A DNA stretch of 64,000 nt from Ascarosepion bandense (GCA_037127315.1 JBBBDQ010000420.1:4149001-4213000), one strand, 5' to 3'; shown: positions 1-11,750, counted from the stretch's first letter. Program-made: numbers and translations. Notes: generated by a model from the sequence alone, not told the origin.

Positions 1-785
1 AAAAATTAACTAGAGGAGGATTTACACTAAGTTGGGTCTAGAGATAGTAGGATCCAATTAGAGGCACAATTGAGAACTATTGCAGGTATATTAAGCCCAA
101 ATTCATTTTGATGGTCCTGTTTAGAGATAGCTGAAATCATGGAGGAAGTTATTTGCCTACCAAACAACACAGATTTTAGAGAAGTTTTAAGGTGAAATTC
201 AGTCCAGATAAGTGAAAAGGAGAATCAAATAAGACTTTATGAGCAAAACATTCCTTTTTCAACTTAAGGTGTTAAAAGCTCAAATTGAGTAAGGAGAGCG
301 GCGATAGAAGACTTACTTTTTTTTTTAGCAAACTAATATAGAGCCACCAGTAGTCATAAGAATCAATCTTGGTGGAGGCTATACGGTGTCTCATTTTGTC
401 AGCAAAGATTTAGCCTTTTTGCGGACAACGTTTCAATTATTATATAGATACAGATAGAGGCTTCTGTTGCGATCGGAACTGGTACAGCTAGAATGAGTGG
501 TTTCTGTGTAGTATTTTTTCTAAACAGGTAGATGTAAATCAAGAAGAAAATTGTGGTTCCAACACGTGTTTCCGAGAAAACAGAAAAGCAACGAATCCGG
601 CCTTAACCTAAGAAGAAACCTCAGTGGCACAATTCGCAAAAGGAAGGTTAAAAATAGCAATTCAAGAAGCGTCTCAAAAAATGTCACGAAAACAATCCCG
701 ATCAGTACGCTGTAACAGAAAGATAACTTGTAAATAAGAGGTTCCTGTTTGATAGTAGACTAAAAAGAAATATCAACGTTTATTT
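1..785. other. Unassigned intergenic or intronic sequence
   Basis: I recognise no gene and no repeat family here. The sequence is of mixed composition with short A runs and no long frame on either strand. It could be an old, decayed mobile element. Confidence 0.4.
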
Positions 786-940
786 AAAAAGGTCCAGTTC
801 AAAATTCCAACGTATATCACCTGAAGAAAGTCGGAGCGACAACAGCCGAAACTTTGGGAATATGTCAATAAAGATTATAGCAACAGTCCGAACGATGTAA
901 ATAGTGTAAATAGTTAGTACCTTACCTCAGAAATATAGGC
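786..940 (-). repeat. Fragment of CCTGAAGAAG-type interspersed repeat
   Basis: Read on the minus strand this matches the repeat found three times in tandem near 58.0-58.6 kb: a 'TTTCTGAG.TRAGGTA' start, then a motif like GTTTCGGCTGTTGT, then CTTCTTCAGGTG, then TTGGAATTTTGAACTG. The block around 'TTTC.GCTGTTGT..GCTCCG' is the best conserved. Family unknown; the CCTGAAGAAG motif next to GAAAC resembles the terminal regions of Penelope-like elements, which is inference. Confidence 0.5.
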
Positions 941-973
941 ATATAAAAATATTTCATAAAGATAAAATAATAT

Positions 974-1251
974 CAGTCAGTTAAGCGCCATACGTGATAT
1001 GAGACATGAATGACTGGGCAGAAAATTTTCCTGCAGTAGATTACTATTACTTTCTGCGGTAGACTGGTTACCAACCAAGGCTATAAAACCCAATACGTCA
1101 TACTATTTAACACATAGCTGGAGGGAGAAGAGACGGATTAGTACCTTATTTGAAGGTATTTGCGCATAAGTGAATGCAACGAATTTAACTGAAATTCGAA
1201 CTCGACCCTCTAATTCCTCGTTTCGAGTCGATATCCACTGTACCTAAACGC
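974..1251 (-). mobile_element. tRNA-derived SINE-I copy
   Basis: This is a diverged copy of the commonest short element of the window. In element orientation it has a tRNA-like head with an A-box-like TGGTGCAGTGG and a B-box-like GAGTTCGAATTCC, then a conserved body (CTATAGCCTTGGTTGGCAAC, then CTACCGCAGAAAG) and a tail ending TGGCACTTAACTGACTG. Here the head lies at the right end. The hinge between body and tail has lost about 30 bases relative to other copies. Confidence 0.75.
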
Positions 1252-1255
1252 ATAA

Positions 1256-2229
1256 ATGATACAAAAGGGTTCGATATTGTTGTTTATTTTAAAGGTAAGT
1301 TCAGCAGTATTACTCGTCAATTCTGCACAAGAACATCAGTTTTCTGCCTCTCTCTCACAGTTACCTGGCCATTTAAAAGAGTGCCTTAACATAGTTTCGA
1401 AACTCTGGCTTCTTTTTAATGGAATAAAATTCTCTAAGAAATATACATAAGATTGATTCGTTTGCAAACGGTAAAGATGTTCACTTTGTGACAATTATTC
1501 TTGTCGTGACTTGTGTGTGCTTCTTGCTACAAACATTCATTTGAAACAAATAATGGGTTGGGAAAACAATTTATTGTTTCTTCTTTGTTTTCTTAACGGA
1601 GATTCTCCATATTATGCATTATATTTTTAACAAGTTTTCAGCATTTATTCTACACCAAGGGAATAATTTATCTCGACAAATTACTTTTTTTCATCCGTGT
1701 TCTCTTCTCGTTATTTTCAGGATATTGCTTTAAATAAGAATAAATGTAAATTTTATCTAAAACAGAACAATAAAACATAGATATATTGAAACATTTGACA
1801 CAAATCTACAATGAAGACATGCAATATTCACATGAAAATACAGAACTGCAATTTTGAATTGCGTGACACTTCTTCATGTGTGTGGCATGTCAAAGCAATT
1901 AGATAAAGAACAAAACGATTACATCTTACAGCAGGTATTGCAGATTTTAAAAGAGTTCAAATGCACCTCCTTAACTAGAAAATTAATCTCTAATAACATT
2001 CCGGATATCTCATTAGAGTTGTTTATAAACAAAAAAAAGAAAAAAAAAGTCATAATTTACAAATCAATATTACTCGGTGGTTTTACTACCTGTTGGATTA
2101 CGTAGAAAATATGCGCCGGTATATGTAATGAATCTCTGAGTATCTGTACATATTTTCAGGTTTCTGCTGAGAAGTTTTCGGCCTGACCAGAATTCCATTC
2201 TTTCCAAAATCTGTTTATGTATCCAGATA
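1256..2229. other. Unassigned AT-rich sequence
   Basis: No gene recognised. Two frames of 64 and 83 codons start with ATG but have no recognisable motif and one runs through an A-rich tract, so I treat them as chance. Confidence 0.4.
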
Positions 2230-2390
2230 TTAACTAGTTCTTAGGCCTTGGATATTTTAATACACTGTCAGGTAATTTGCATTATTCGGACTATTGTTAT
2301 CATCTCTGTTGCTATTTGTACGACGTTTCAGTCGTTGTACGTTCCGGCCTTCTTCAGGTGCTAGAAATTTCGAGCCGAAAACTTTATTGC
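2230..2390 (+). repeat. CCTGAAGAAG-type interspersed repeat
   Basis: It carries the family's ACGACGTTTCAG.CGTTGTAC and TCCGGCCTTCTTCAGGTG blocks in plus orientation. It is the same family as the copies near 0.8 kb (minus) and 58.0-58.6 kb (plus). The sequence after it, to about 2.56 kb, stays open on the minus strand for 96 codons but shows no known motif. Confidence 0.5.
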
Positions 2391-2779
2391 AATCACTGGG
2401 GTATATGAACTCCATTTCTTGCGTAGAAGTACCTCTTTTGGAAGTCATGAGTTCTCTCCCTCTAACCTTGTAAGTTACTTGTGCACCACTGTTGTAGCCT
2501 GGTATTGAACTCACAAATCTTTGGGTTAAGTCACAGGAACTAACCAACGTCTATATCCACTGGGCCATGTGTCAGAAACATAGACAAATACTGTCGTGTA
2601 TGCGTAATAATTAGATTTAAATACATATATGTATATCTATCTATATTTCTGAGATGAGGTATAATCTATTTACAAATCAGACATATTTGTGTTAAATTTC
2701 ATTCAAACCCAACTGTAAATTTCTGGATAGGATTGACATCCGAAAATGAATCGACGCTTATTCATTGATAGAAATATTT

Positions 2780-3048
2780 AGTCAGTTAAGTGCCATACAT
2801 GACACATGCTTGGGCGATAATGTCTCGAAAGAAACATGACTGACTTGGCAAAAAATTTTTCCGTACTAGATTAACATAACTTTCTGTGGTAGACTGGTTG
2901 GTAAACAAGGATGTAGAAACCAATCTGTCCTGTCATTTAACAAATAGCTAGAGGGAGAAGAGATGGATTAATACCTTACCCAAGAGTATTTGCACGAATG
3001 CAACGAATTCCTACTAATGTGAAAATGAAAAATTCGAACCAAATTTGA
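2780..3048 (-). mobile_element. tRNA-derived SINE-I copy, head damaged
   Basis: The tail (CAGTTAAGTGCCATAC on the plus strand) and the GTAGACTGGTTGG body are clear. The tRNA-like head at the right end is disrupted after GAATGCAACGAATTC, where a short unrelated A-rich stretch intervenes before AAAATTCGAACC. Confidence 0.7.
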
Positions 3049-3096
3049 CGGTTACTGAATACACATATGCACACACATTCAATCTGTCTGCGGATG

Positions 3097-3116
3097 ACTA
3101 TATATATATATATTTA

Positions 3117-3147
<31 letters not shown>

Positions 3148-3156
3148 GTGTGTGTG

Positions 3157-3200
<44 letters not shown>

Positions 3201-3203
3201 TGA

Positions 3204-3233
<30 letters not shown>
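3097..3233. repeat. Compound (TA)n(TG)n(TA)n microsatellite
   Basis: Alternating TA, then about 60 bases of mostly TG, then TA again. The 72-codon frame across it is pure microsatellite translation. Confidence 0.95.
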
Positions 3234-3235
<2 letters not shown>

Positions 3236-3239
3236 ATGA

Positions 3240-3565
3240 AAAAGGAATGAAGAAAAAATTAACAACGTTTGAAACATTAATTTAAAACATTGCTCAATAT
3301 AAAATAGAACTATGAATATTTATTAAAATTATAGTTTACATGTACAAATTATTATCTGCTACAAAGTGTATATTTTGTTTCAACATTGAAAGGACAATGT
3401 CTCAACGGATAGTGTGAAAAGAAATATTTTTTCTTTTCACAGTCTGACCACATCACGGCATTTTTTTTTCTTTTTACACTACCCGATGAGACATTGTCCT
3501 TTCAATGTCGAAACAAAATGTACATTTTGCAGTAGATAATAATTTGTACATGTTCTAAAATATAA

Positions 3566-3580
<15 letters not shown>
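3240..3580. repeat. Imperfect inverted repeat, arms about 115 bp
   Basis: The left arm (about 3330-3440) and the right arm (about 3455-3575) are reverse complements with scattered mismatches. They share the block ATTGAAAGGACAATGTCTC and the outer TGTACAAATTATTATCT. The right arm ends in a (TA)n tract. The left flank (AAACATTAATTTAAAACA, then TGCTC) recurs near 36.9 kb, so this is an interspersed foldback family. Confidence 0.75.

Positions 3581-3621
<41 letters not shown>
3570..3621. repeat. (TA)n microsatellite
   Basis: Pure alternating AT of about 50 bases bordering the inverted repeat to its left. Confidence 0.95.
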
Positions 3622-3623
<2 letters not shown>

Positions 3624-3728
3624 AGGTATGACTGCATGATTCACAGTATCATCTAGGATCATATGGATATACAAAAATATAATATTACATGAGGCAAGGG
3701 CAACTATATTCTGACTTCGGTAATTATA

Positions 3729-4920
3729 TACTAGAGTAAGCTGAAAAGTTCATAGACTAACTATAAAGAATAGATGCTAGAGCTGTGAAATTTCGCATTT
3801 ATTGTTTGTTTCTAGGAAAATTTAAATATGATTTTTCAAAAATTTGAAAAGGAATTCGTAGCGGCTTCTCTTGAAAAGAGGCCCAATTTGGCATCTAGGT
3901 GTGATCGAGTAGCTACAAGAAAAGGGTTTAGCCCCAAGAACATCCATGCTGATATGATAGCGGAGGATGCTCCAGCTTTATTAACAGTGCAGAAGCGGGC
4001 AGTTAAATTTAGGTGAAGAAAATGTAAAGAAGGCTTAAGATCAGGACATGCTACATCTGCTGCAATCGGGGAAAACATTGATCCTATTCCCAACATGGTG
4101 ATGAAGTAGAGGCGATTGACTATAAATAAAACAGCCAATGTTATCAGCTTTTCCCGCGTGAGAGTTGAAATTATTCTGTTCAATGAACTTGAGATGACGA
4201 AGTTTTCTACTCAGGGAGTGCTACGTCTTCTTACACCTGATCAAAAGCGCATCAGTCTGACCACATCACGTCAAAATCTGATATTGTTTGATGTAGATCC
4301 ATTTGATTTCCTTGAATGTTTCCTAACTCTGGATGAATGTTTGGTCCATCAAGACACAATACATACAGCGGAAACATCCCTTCTCACCTGCTCCAAAAAA
4401 GACCATGGTTGTTTCATCTGCAGAGAAAGTGATGGCTTCAGTATTTTTAGGGAATGCAAAACTCTTTTCAAAAATTATCTTTAAAAGGGTTACAATATCA
4501 ATGGAGAGTATTATGCCATAATACTTACGGAAGGCTATCAAGACCAAACGCCCAGGAAAACTGACGGAGTGGGTCTTTTTTCAGAAAAACGATGCTCTAG
4601 CACACAAGTTTTTAGTTTCAATGTCGACTGTGCGTGACGTAGCTATGAACTGGTTGATCACCCTCCATAATCACTTGATTTGGCCTCATCTATATTTGGC
4701 TTGTAATAAGTATAAGAATGATATCACTGTTATACTTTTTACAAGTCAGTTGTTTTTACCAGCAGGATGAAAGCGTCTTGACCACTGAGGGGAAATCACT
4801 TAAATACCGACGAAAAAGTGGTGTGCATCGCAGGGAATATGTTGAAAAATAAACCCTTTTTGGCCACATTCATTTAGAGTATTTTGGTCAACCTATGAGG
4901 TTTTTTATCCGCTCCTAGTA
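3729..4920 (+). pseudogene. Mariner-family DNA transposon, decayed transposase
   Basis: Left end CTAGAGTAAG and right end GCTCCTAG are imperfect terminal inverted repeats, each bordered by TA, the target-site duplication of Tc1/mariner elements. The transposase would start near 3828. Frames with mariner motifs follow in order but are broken by stops and shifts: LTPDQKRISL, SRQNLILFD, LTLDECLVH, KHPFSPAPKK, VVSSAEKVMASVF, IKTKRPGKL and, near the end, FGHIHLEYFGQPMRF. The third catalytic region is badly decayed. The length, about 1.2 kb, is typical of mariner. It is inactive; no single frame exceeds 122 codons. Confidence 0.88.
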
Positions 4921-5900
4921 ACCTGTAGTAAACCATTCAAAACCCGGAGTTGTATACTGACCAAGTCTTACAAAATCCTGTTATAAATCTGTCAAACTTA
5001 AGACGACCCCAGTATACACAGGGTAGCAGGTAGATCTTAGCCTGCTATACCAGCTGAGTGATAGATATAATAGTAACACTCATAGCAAATGAAGAAGACT
5101 GAGAATCAGTGTCGAGTCAGAAAGTCATTCTCTTCAGAATCTATCTTGCACATTAATAAATTTACCATTCGTCAGTGAATACCGTTGCCATATCTGGTCG
5201 GGTGATCCTACTATTCATCTTGAGGTTCTTGACAAAATATAATATATGCAATGTAATCGATCCTAACATGACATTTTGACTTCAGTCACTTTCTCACCGA
5301 TGTGATGTGGCTTTTACAAATATTTTCATAGCAGCTGTTCTGCCGAGTTTTTATCCCCATAAATTTAAGCGTGTTACTAGAGTGGCATTTAGCTCTCTCC
5401 TTTTTACCGTTGAAATAGTTAAATGCAACCGGAACTTCTACTTCAACAGTTTTTTCTGGTAGTTCCCGCCTGTGGAACTATCTTTGGTTTAATTTTTTCC
5501 CTGATAGCTACAATCTGAAAAAAATTACATACAACGTCAATTTCTATCTTGTATCTTCTTCAATCCCGTTCATATTTTATCCTTTCTTCAATACCCATTG
5601 TACCAGAATTTTCTTTCAGTGTAACAGTTGGCTTGGGGTGATATTAATAAAAAAACGTTTGCGCGCTGCAAGGTGGAATATGTTAAAAAATAAACCCTTT
5701 TTTGACCATATTCTATAAGAATATCTTGGTTAGCTTTTCATCCGACCCATATTAACTCATTCCATACGTGGGGTTATAAACTGGCCTAACCTAACTTAAA
5801 TTCTTCTTATATCTGTTAAGCCTAGTACAACATCTGTATACACAAGGTAGCGTGTATATCTTAGCCAGGTTAGTGATAGTTGTTATAATAACACTCATAG
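4795..5900 (+). repeat. Tandem duplication of mariner 3' end plus flank
   Basis: The last part of the mariner and about 175 bp beyond it (AATAAACCCTTTTTGGCC, then TATACACAGGGTAGCAGG, then AACACTCATAGCAAATGAAG) recur from about 5648 to 5900 with the same order and moderate divergence. A LINE fragment lies between the two copies. The duplication unit is about 810-850 bp including the LINE. Confidence 0.7.
5101..5655 (+). pseudogene. CR1/Jockey-like LINE, 5'-truncated 3' end
   Basis: Homologous along its length to the LINE at 35.4-36.6 kb: the end of a reverse-transcriptase ORF (HRR.V, then LFYKYF-like, then NCNRNFYFNS-like), a short 3' UTR and the 3' signature GGCTTGGGGTGATAT followed by an A tract. 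Several frameshifts are present. The clade is tentative. Confidence 0.7.
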
Positions 5901-6768
5901 TAAAGAAGGAAAATCTCAAGTTTAAGTTTATACTATTTTCTCCCATTTTCGAAATAGGTTATATTCTTACAGAGTGAAAATCAACACGTCACAATGATAG
6001 CTATTGGTGTTTATTTCACTTAAAGCCTCACTATAAAGGTAATATTATTGCCCCATAAAATAAATAACCTTAGGGGTGTCAGGTTGAATTTCTCTTTGCC
6101 AATCTGCGGAAAAAGGGCGGGTTCTTGGACTCTGTTTCAAAGCGATATTTGATGAATACCATGAAAAGTAAAGAAAAAGTAAAAGCCGAAGAGATGTAAG
6201 ATAAAAAAGGGGCTCAGTCGATGGAAAACACGCCCTAATTGTAAGGTTGGCCTTCTACGAGTGCCGGCAAAATATTTTCAAGTTGCTGTTCTGGACAGAG
6301 ACTGGCTTAATAGTTTAATGTAATTGTAGCTGGACGTTTTTGTTGTGTGTGCGCAAGCAACGGAATCCACCTCACACATGGCGTGCACATTGTTCTCGGA
6401 AGAGTAAATGATAAGCCGAGTAGTTCGTACATCACAATGACAGTGTTGCTATTTTCGTTCCCTTTTTACATTCAGTTGCTCATTGCTGGCAGTCAGAAAA
6501 AAAAAATCACTGAATTGTATTTTGTTTCAAATTAACGATAGAAACCTTACCAGCTTGACTTCTATCCTAAATAATTTATCCAGCTCATGATTTGAAATAG
6601 GAAATGTCTTAAGAAAAGCATACTCTCTTTTCCTTTCTTGTTTTCGTAAGACCGAGTTTTATTTCTAGACATTAAACTAAAGGGGCCTACGTTGAGCATG
6701 GAGGAAGATCATCCCTGATTAAGTGCTGTGACAAAAGATTAGAATGGGTATTTGTACTTGGATCTAGA
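5901..6768. other. Unassigned sequence
   Basis: No gene or recognised repeat. A 62-codon frame at 6347-6535 has a hydrophobic stretch but no family signature, and no splice or promoter context that I can defend. Confidence 0.4.
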
Positions 6769-6822
6769 ACAGTGGTTCTTAACCGGGACCACATGGCCAC
6801 AGAAGGTCTCTAATATGTTATA
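6769..6822 (+). mobile_element. Possible hAT transposon terminus
   Basis: CAGTGGTTCTTAACC matches the well-known terminal sequence of hAT (Charlie-type) elements. A Helitron begins 40 bases further on. Text right of the Helitron (GGGGTACCACAAG) could continue it. I could not find the second terminus or an 8-bp duplication. Confidence 0.35.
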
Positions 6823-7198
6823 CTAGCAGTATAGCCCGGCGTTGCTCGGGTGTAATGACAGCTTTAAAACTAATCCATGGACCTGGAGCTCAAACTCTTT
6901 GGACGTTGGTACAAAAGACTAAAAAGCAATAGTTGTTTCCAGTTAAAGCGAAACCATAAACTGAAAGAAAAATGAATGGATGTAAGTTAAATTTTGATTT
7001 CCTGGTATCGATATCAAATAAGTTTTTTTCGTCGTAAACTGAATTTTGAAGGCTAAGTAAGTCCTCTGAGTAAATGGTATCATGACTGAGACTAAGAACT
7101 ACAATTATACCTACTTAGAGCCAAACCCAAAGCAAAAAACTAAAATAAAAGGTCTGAAAAAAATACAGTCATAAACAGACACACTACACACATCTTGT

Positions 7199-7254
<56 letters not shown>

Positions 7255-7531
7255 CGATTTTTTGCACTTTTGTAAGAACTGCAACCTTGAAACTTCTGAA
7301 TATCGTTTCTTATGTTTTTGTCTATGAGTGTATCAAATTTGATTAAAATCGGACCACTCCTACTATAACCTGATTTTTTCGATTGTCGATTTTCGACACA
7401 AAACCTAGCTAAGAACACTCGCAAACGCTTATAGTACAACTGTGTAAATTTTCAAGAAAATCGGTTCAGCTTTTTCGGTGTCTATAAGTAACAGACACAC
7501 ACACAAAGTTCTATTTATAAATAAGTTTAGA
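6823..7531 (-). mobile_element. Non-autonomous Helitron, long form
   Basis: Read on the minus strand it begins TCTAAACTTATTTATA and ends with a GC-rich hairpin (CCCGAGCAACGCCGGG) followed by a spacer and CTAG. It sits exactly between host A and T, which is how Helitrons insert. There are no terminal inverted repeats and no target duplication. An internal (TA)n has expanded to about 50 bases. No Rep/helicase coding is present, so it would depend on an autonomous partner. Confidence 0.85.
7200..7252. repeat. (TA)n microsatellite inside the Helitron
   Basis: The other long-form copies have only about 18 bases of TA at this internal position, so this is an expansion after or during copying. Confidence 0.9.
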
Positions 7532-8460
7532 TGAGAGATACAGAAAAATTTAGAGATTTGGGGTACCACAAGTTCGATGAAAGTAGCTACGATACTCTCT
7601 CTTGCTCTCTCTATATCTATTCTTATAAATTTAAATTATGCAACTGAAACATATTTTTGGGCTTTATTTATAAACGAGCACCATGACAAAATTTTAATAA
7701 AAAAACAAATTTTGATTTAAAATATATAATTTCAAAAGGATGCCAAAAATTTAATAAAAAACAAACTTTGATTTAAAATTTATAATTTCTTAGTTTGAAT
7801 TAATATTTGCGATATATATTTGGGGTAAATTAACAAAAAAAGATCAAGGGATCGCATTAATGATATAAATGATATGGCTTTCCTCTTTATACATTAACTG
7901 TGTATTATCAAACAATTTTCGAGTATCTTTTATGTTACTAGTGTGCAATTATGCAAAATTTATGTGGAGAATAATTTAATTTACATAATTTTATTTATTT
8001 TTTATTTTGAAAACTCTTTTATTTTGCATGTGTATTTAAGTGCAGAACTTTTGTTTTCTGAAATAAAAGTTTATTTCATTTAACTTGTTTTGCTTTTTAA
8101 AACAAGCGGTTTCAAAGTTTATATGAAGAAATATCACTGTTTATTTCTTGCGGAAATTGTAAAATGGGTTTTTGTTAAAATAAGCGGCTAGAAGAAGGGA
8201 GTCATCAAAAATCATGAATCAAAACAGGGGCCATGAATAGAAAAAAAATGATAACCTCTCATCTGGAAACAAAAGATTGACCTTTGACATTCGTAACTGC
8301 ATGAATTTTCAAAATGCTGCGTTCATTTAGAATGTAGGCGATTATGTCTCGCCCTATTTTCCTTTTTTGGGGTTATTATCAGAAAATTGCTATACGTGAC
8401 TAAGACACTCAGGGGAGTAATTCATCGGAGATTTCTCTACGGTTTCGAATTCAAATTTTC
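7532..8460. other. Unassigned, very AT-rich sequence
   Basis: No gene recognised. It contains a short tandem duplication of about 56 bp near 7690-7795 (blocks ATTTAAAATATATAATTTC and ATTTAAAATTTATAATTTC). Confidence 0.4.
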
Positions 8461-8463
8461 CTA

Positions 8464-8555
8464 TCTCGTAGACTGCTTGCCAACCAAGGCTAAAAAGTCC
8501 AGTCCACTCAGTTATTTAGCGCGTCGCTGGAAAAGTTAAAAGACGGGTCTATGCC
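8464..8555 (-). mobile_element. SINE-I fragment
   Basis: Only the central body is recognisable (GTAGACTGCTTGCCAACC, then GTCGCTGG.AA). Both ends are lost, so the copy is old. Confidence 0.5.
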
Positions 8556-8559
8556 TTTT

Positions 8560-9770
8560 GCAGGAGAATTTTACGGAGCTAAACGAAACAGACACGGCCA
8601 GAATCTGAATTCGATTTACTTTCCGTTAGACAATCCGCACATCCCTCTTTCAGTTGGCAGTCACTCTACTCAGACAATAAACATTGAAGTTTTATATATT
8701 CACGGGTGTTCAAACTCAAGAAAAATGTTTTGTACTCATATTAATGTGTATCAGCCCATCCGTGTACTTGTAAAATACTGGATAATATGTTAATATTCAT
8801 TTTCACATAATATTTTAAACGACTCAATAGCCAGTGATCTGAAGAACGTATAATTATCAGGGAATATGTGCGTGTATGTATCAGTGCTTGTTCGCTTGTT
8901 CGTATGCATGTGTGTTTTTATATGTTCATGCATGTGTGTGTGTATGTGTGTGCATTTGAGTTTGTTCACGTGTGCGTGTTTTTATATATGTCCGACTAAA
9001 CATGTAAATGTATGTATGCTTGTACATCTGTTTGTTGAAGAAAATTTTTTGAGAATCGGTTTCTGAAACAACAAAAAAAGGCAAAGTTGGTCTAAGTTGA
9101 ATATAGGTATGGTGTTCCTCGAATGTCGACCTCCGCAACACCCTCCTCCTTTATTCACTTAAAATATAGGAAGCAATCGATTGTAACCTTGCTACTCATT
9201 GGATGTTTAATGTTTTCATTTTAGAAAGACATCTTTTGCCATTTGTGTACCATAATATACAAGAAAATGCCCAAACGTTATGTGGGCGCAGTTTAAAATG
9301 GCGGCGGTGTTGTGTGGCAAGAGTGTAAAGCGGAAATAGACAAAGGAATATGATAACAGCAACAGAATTTGAAACGCAGTCATATTGAGCTCCATTATTC
9401 TGAGCACGGATGAAAATGTCACGTAGAACCAGTAAACTGATGTCTGAAGTTGGCTTTTGCATTTTAGCGATCGGCGAAGGGGTGGCTGCAAACAATGAAG
9501 TGCTGCTTTCTTTTAGGCATATATCTTTCTCCTTATTGTTATTTTGTTGAAGATATTCTTAAATAGAAGGAGGGAAAGAAAGTGAGAAGGGATGAGTGCG
9601 CAAATGTGTAAAATTCGGATATTTTGACGGGGGTTATAAAACGGAGCCAATGAAAGAGAGAATGATTATAAATGATAAACATCAAATAAAAGGAATAAAA
9701 GCATTATTGGATGTCATAAAGAAAAGCGTGTTTAGCACCGAACACATGAAAACAAAAAAGAGAAAACAAT
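8560..9770. other. Unassigned sequence with TG-rich stretch
   Basis: From about 8860 to 9000 the plus strand is an irregular GT-rich run. Around 9190-9490 two overlapping minus frames of 91 and 99 codons occur without motifs; the sequence there has a short GC-richer patch (AATGGCGGCGGTG). No gene can be supported. Confidence 0.35.
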
Positions 9771-9800
9771 ACATACATACATACATACATACATACATGC
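9771..9800. repeat. (CATA)n microsatellite
   Basis: About seven copies of the tetranucleotide, just left of a Helitron end. Confidence 0.9.
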
Positions 9801-9826
9801 AGACATATATACGTATATACGAACGA

Positions 9827-10544
9827 CTAGCATTATAGCCCGGCGTTGCTTGGGTGTAATGACAGCTTTAAAACTAATCCATGGTACTGGAGCTCAGACT
9901 CTTTAGACGTTGGCACGAAAGACTAAAAAGCAATAGTTGTTTCCAGTTAAAGCGAAACCGTAAACTGAAAGAAAAATGAATGGATGTAAGTCAAATTTTG
10001 ATTTCCTACTATCGATATCAAATAAGTATTTTTCGTCGTAAACTGAATTTTGAAGGATAAATAAGTCCTCTGAGTAAATGGTATCATGGCTGAGACTAAG
10101 AACTACAATTATACCCACTTAGAGCCAAATCCGAAAGAAAAACTAAAATAAAAGGGCTGAAAAAAAAATACAGACATACAGACAGATAAACAGACATACA
10201 CACAAACATATTGCCTTTTATATATATATATATATTATCGATTTTCTGCACTTTTGTAAGAACTAAAACCTTGAAACTTCTGAATGTCGTTTCTTATGTC
10301 TTTGTCTATGAGTGTATCAAATTTGATTAAAATTGGACCATTCCTTCTATAACCCGATTTTTTCGATTATCGATTTTCGATATTTATCGGGGGTACCTCA
10401 ACACAAAACCAAGCTAAGAACACTAGCAGACGCTTATAGTACAACTGTATAAATGTTCAAGAAAATCGGTTCAGCCATTTCGGAGTCTATAGATAACGGA
10501 CACACACACACAAACACAAAGTTCCATTTATAAATAAGTTTAGA
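9827..10544 (-). mobile_element. Non-autonomous Helitron, long form
   Basis: Same family as the element at 6.8 kb: minus-strand TCTAAACTTATT start, CTAG end, host A and T on the two sides. The terminal hairpin is present with one change (GCTTGGGTG for GCTCGGGTG on the plus strand). Internal blocks such as GGTTTCGCTTTAACTGGAAA are shared with the other long copies. Confidence 0.85.
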
Positions 10545-11035
10545 TAGAGTCAGAAAGTTTTTCGACAAATAACCTATCCTCGACATTCTGCAATCTCTTC
10601 CTGCATAAACATACAAAATTGAAAGTAATATTTATATACACACACGGACACATAGATTGGTGTTTTTCATTAGTTGTACTGATAAAATTTATTTTAGCAA
10701 AGCAGTTTTTTTATCAAGTGCTCAATATCTGAGTAGAGATAGAGCTTTGATAGTTATAATGCAGATATTTTGTCACTTTAATTCATGGCAACATCGAAGT
10801 TTCGTGAGGACACCATTATGATGTCAAGTGAAGGTTCATTCACTATATTAGTCATCCCTACTTTATATTTCATGGAGCTGTTTTAATTAGAAACAACAAG
10901 GCTTGCAGTCTTCCATTTTCTATAATATATTATGAATTTTACATGTTTTGAAGAATTACGGCAGAAATATTGTGTTTGATAATTTTTCGTATAGCGATTT
11001 CGTCCTGTTTATAAATATTGTGCATTTGGTTGCAG

Positions 11036-11037
<2 letters not shown>
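10545..11037. other. Unassigned AT-rich sequence
   Basis: Nothing recognisable; A/T-rich with no coherent frame. Confidence 0.4.

Positions 11038-11082
<45 letters not shown>
11038..11082. repeat. (TA)n microsatellite
   Basis: About 22 dinucleotide units in unassigned sequence. Confidence 0.95.
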
Positions 11083-11354
11083 TCATGTTTAGCAATGTAG
11101 GTTTGGTTGCAGAGCAAGGAAATTTTTTCTTTACCATTTTTTGATTTAATTTTTCTACGGTTCCAACAGTTTCTGCTTTGTGAGCGCTTTCAGCTTTTAT
11201 AAACCATTATCACAGATTATCATTCTGAATGCTGGAAAATCTTCATAAATCTAGTTCTACAAAAAGATACTGATAATTCGATGGACCAAACATGTGAGTA
11301 ACTAGGAAGTTTTAAGGAAAATGGAAACAAAAATAGATAGTTATGATTAGAATT

Positions 11355-11425
11355 AGAAAGGGACAATTGAAAATCCTGGGACACATAATGAAGAAAGAAG
11401 GTTCGGAAAATTTGAAACTCACTTG
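11355..11425 (+). pseudogene. Small fragment of RTE-like LINE
   Basis: The text GGACAATTGAAAATCCTGGG with CACATAATGAAGAAAGAAGG matches the RQLRFLGHVMRKEG region near the C-terminus of the LINE copies at 27.5 and 33.1 kb. Only about 70 bp are recognisable. Confidence 0.5.
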
Positions 11426-11438
11426 GACTATCTCTTTT

Positions 11439-11549
11439 GCTCCATGACTGACTGAGTAGAAGATTTTCCCGCAGTAGGTTTCCATCACTTTCTGCGGTAG
11501 ACTGGTCGCCAACCAAGGGTACACAACCAAATCTGTCCTATAATTAACG
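11439..11549 (-). mobile_element. SINE-I fragment
   Basis: It includes ATGACTGACTGAGTAGAAG, the GCGGTAGACTGGTCGCC body and AATCTGTCCTATAATTAA, then breaks off before the tRNA-like head. Confidence 0.7.
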
Positions 11550-11745
11550 ATAATTTTTGTACTAAGATTGGTTTAATTAATTTATGTGCTGATTAGAGTC
11601 CTCTTGTTAGTGCTTTTAGTATTTGTTGTATGTGCGTGTGTGTGCAGATTTTTGTGTGCATGTGTGCTTGTGCGTGCGTATGTATTTGTGTACGTTGATA
11701 GATGGGTGAATCTGATATGTATTGGGCCATCAACTTATCAGTACA

Positions 11746-11750
<5 letters not shown>

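Noticed and set aside
9196..9495. Two overlapping minus frames of 91 and 99 codons
   Set aside because: They overlap each other in different phases with no motif in either; no evidence for coding.
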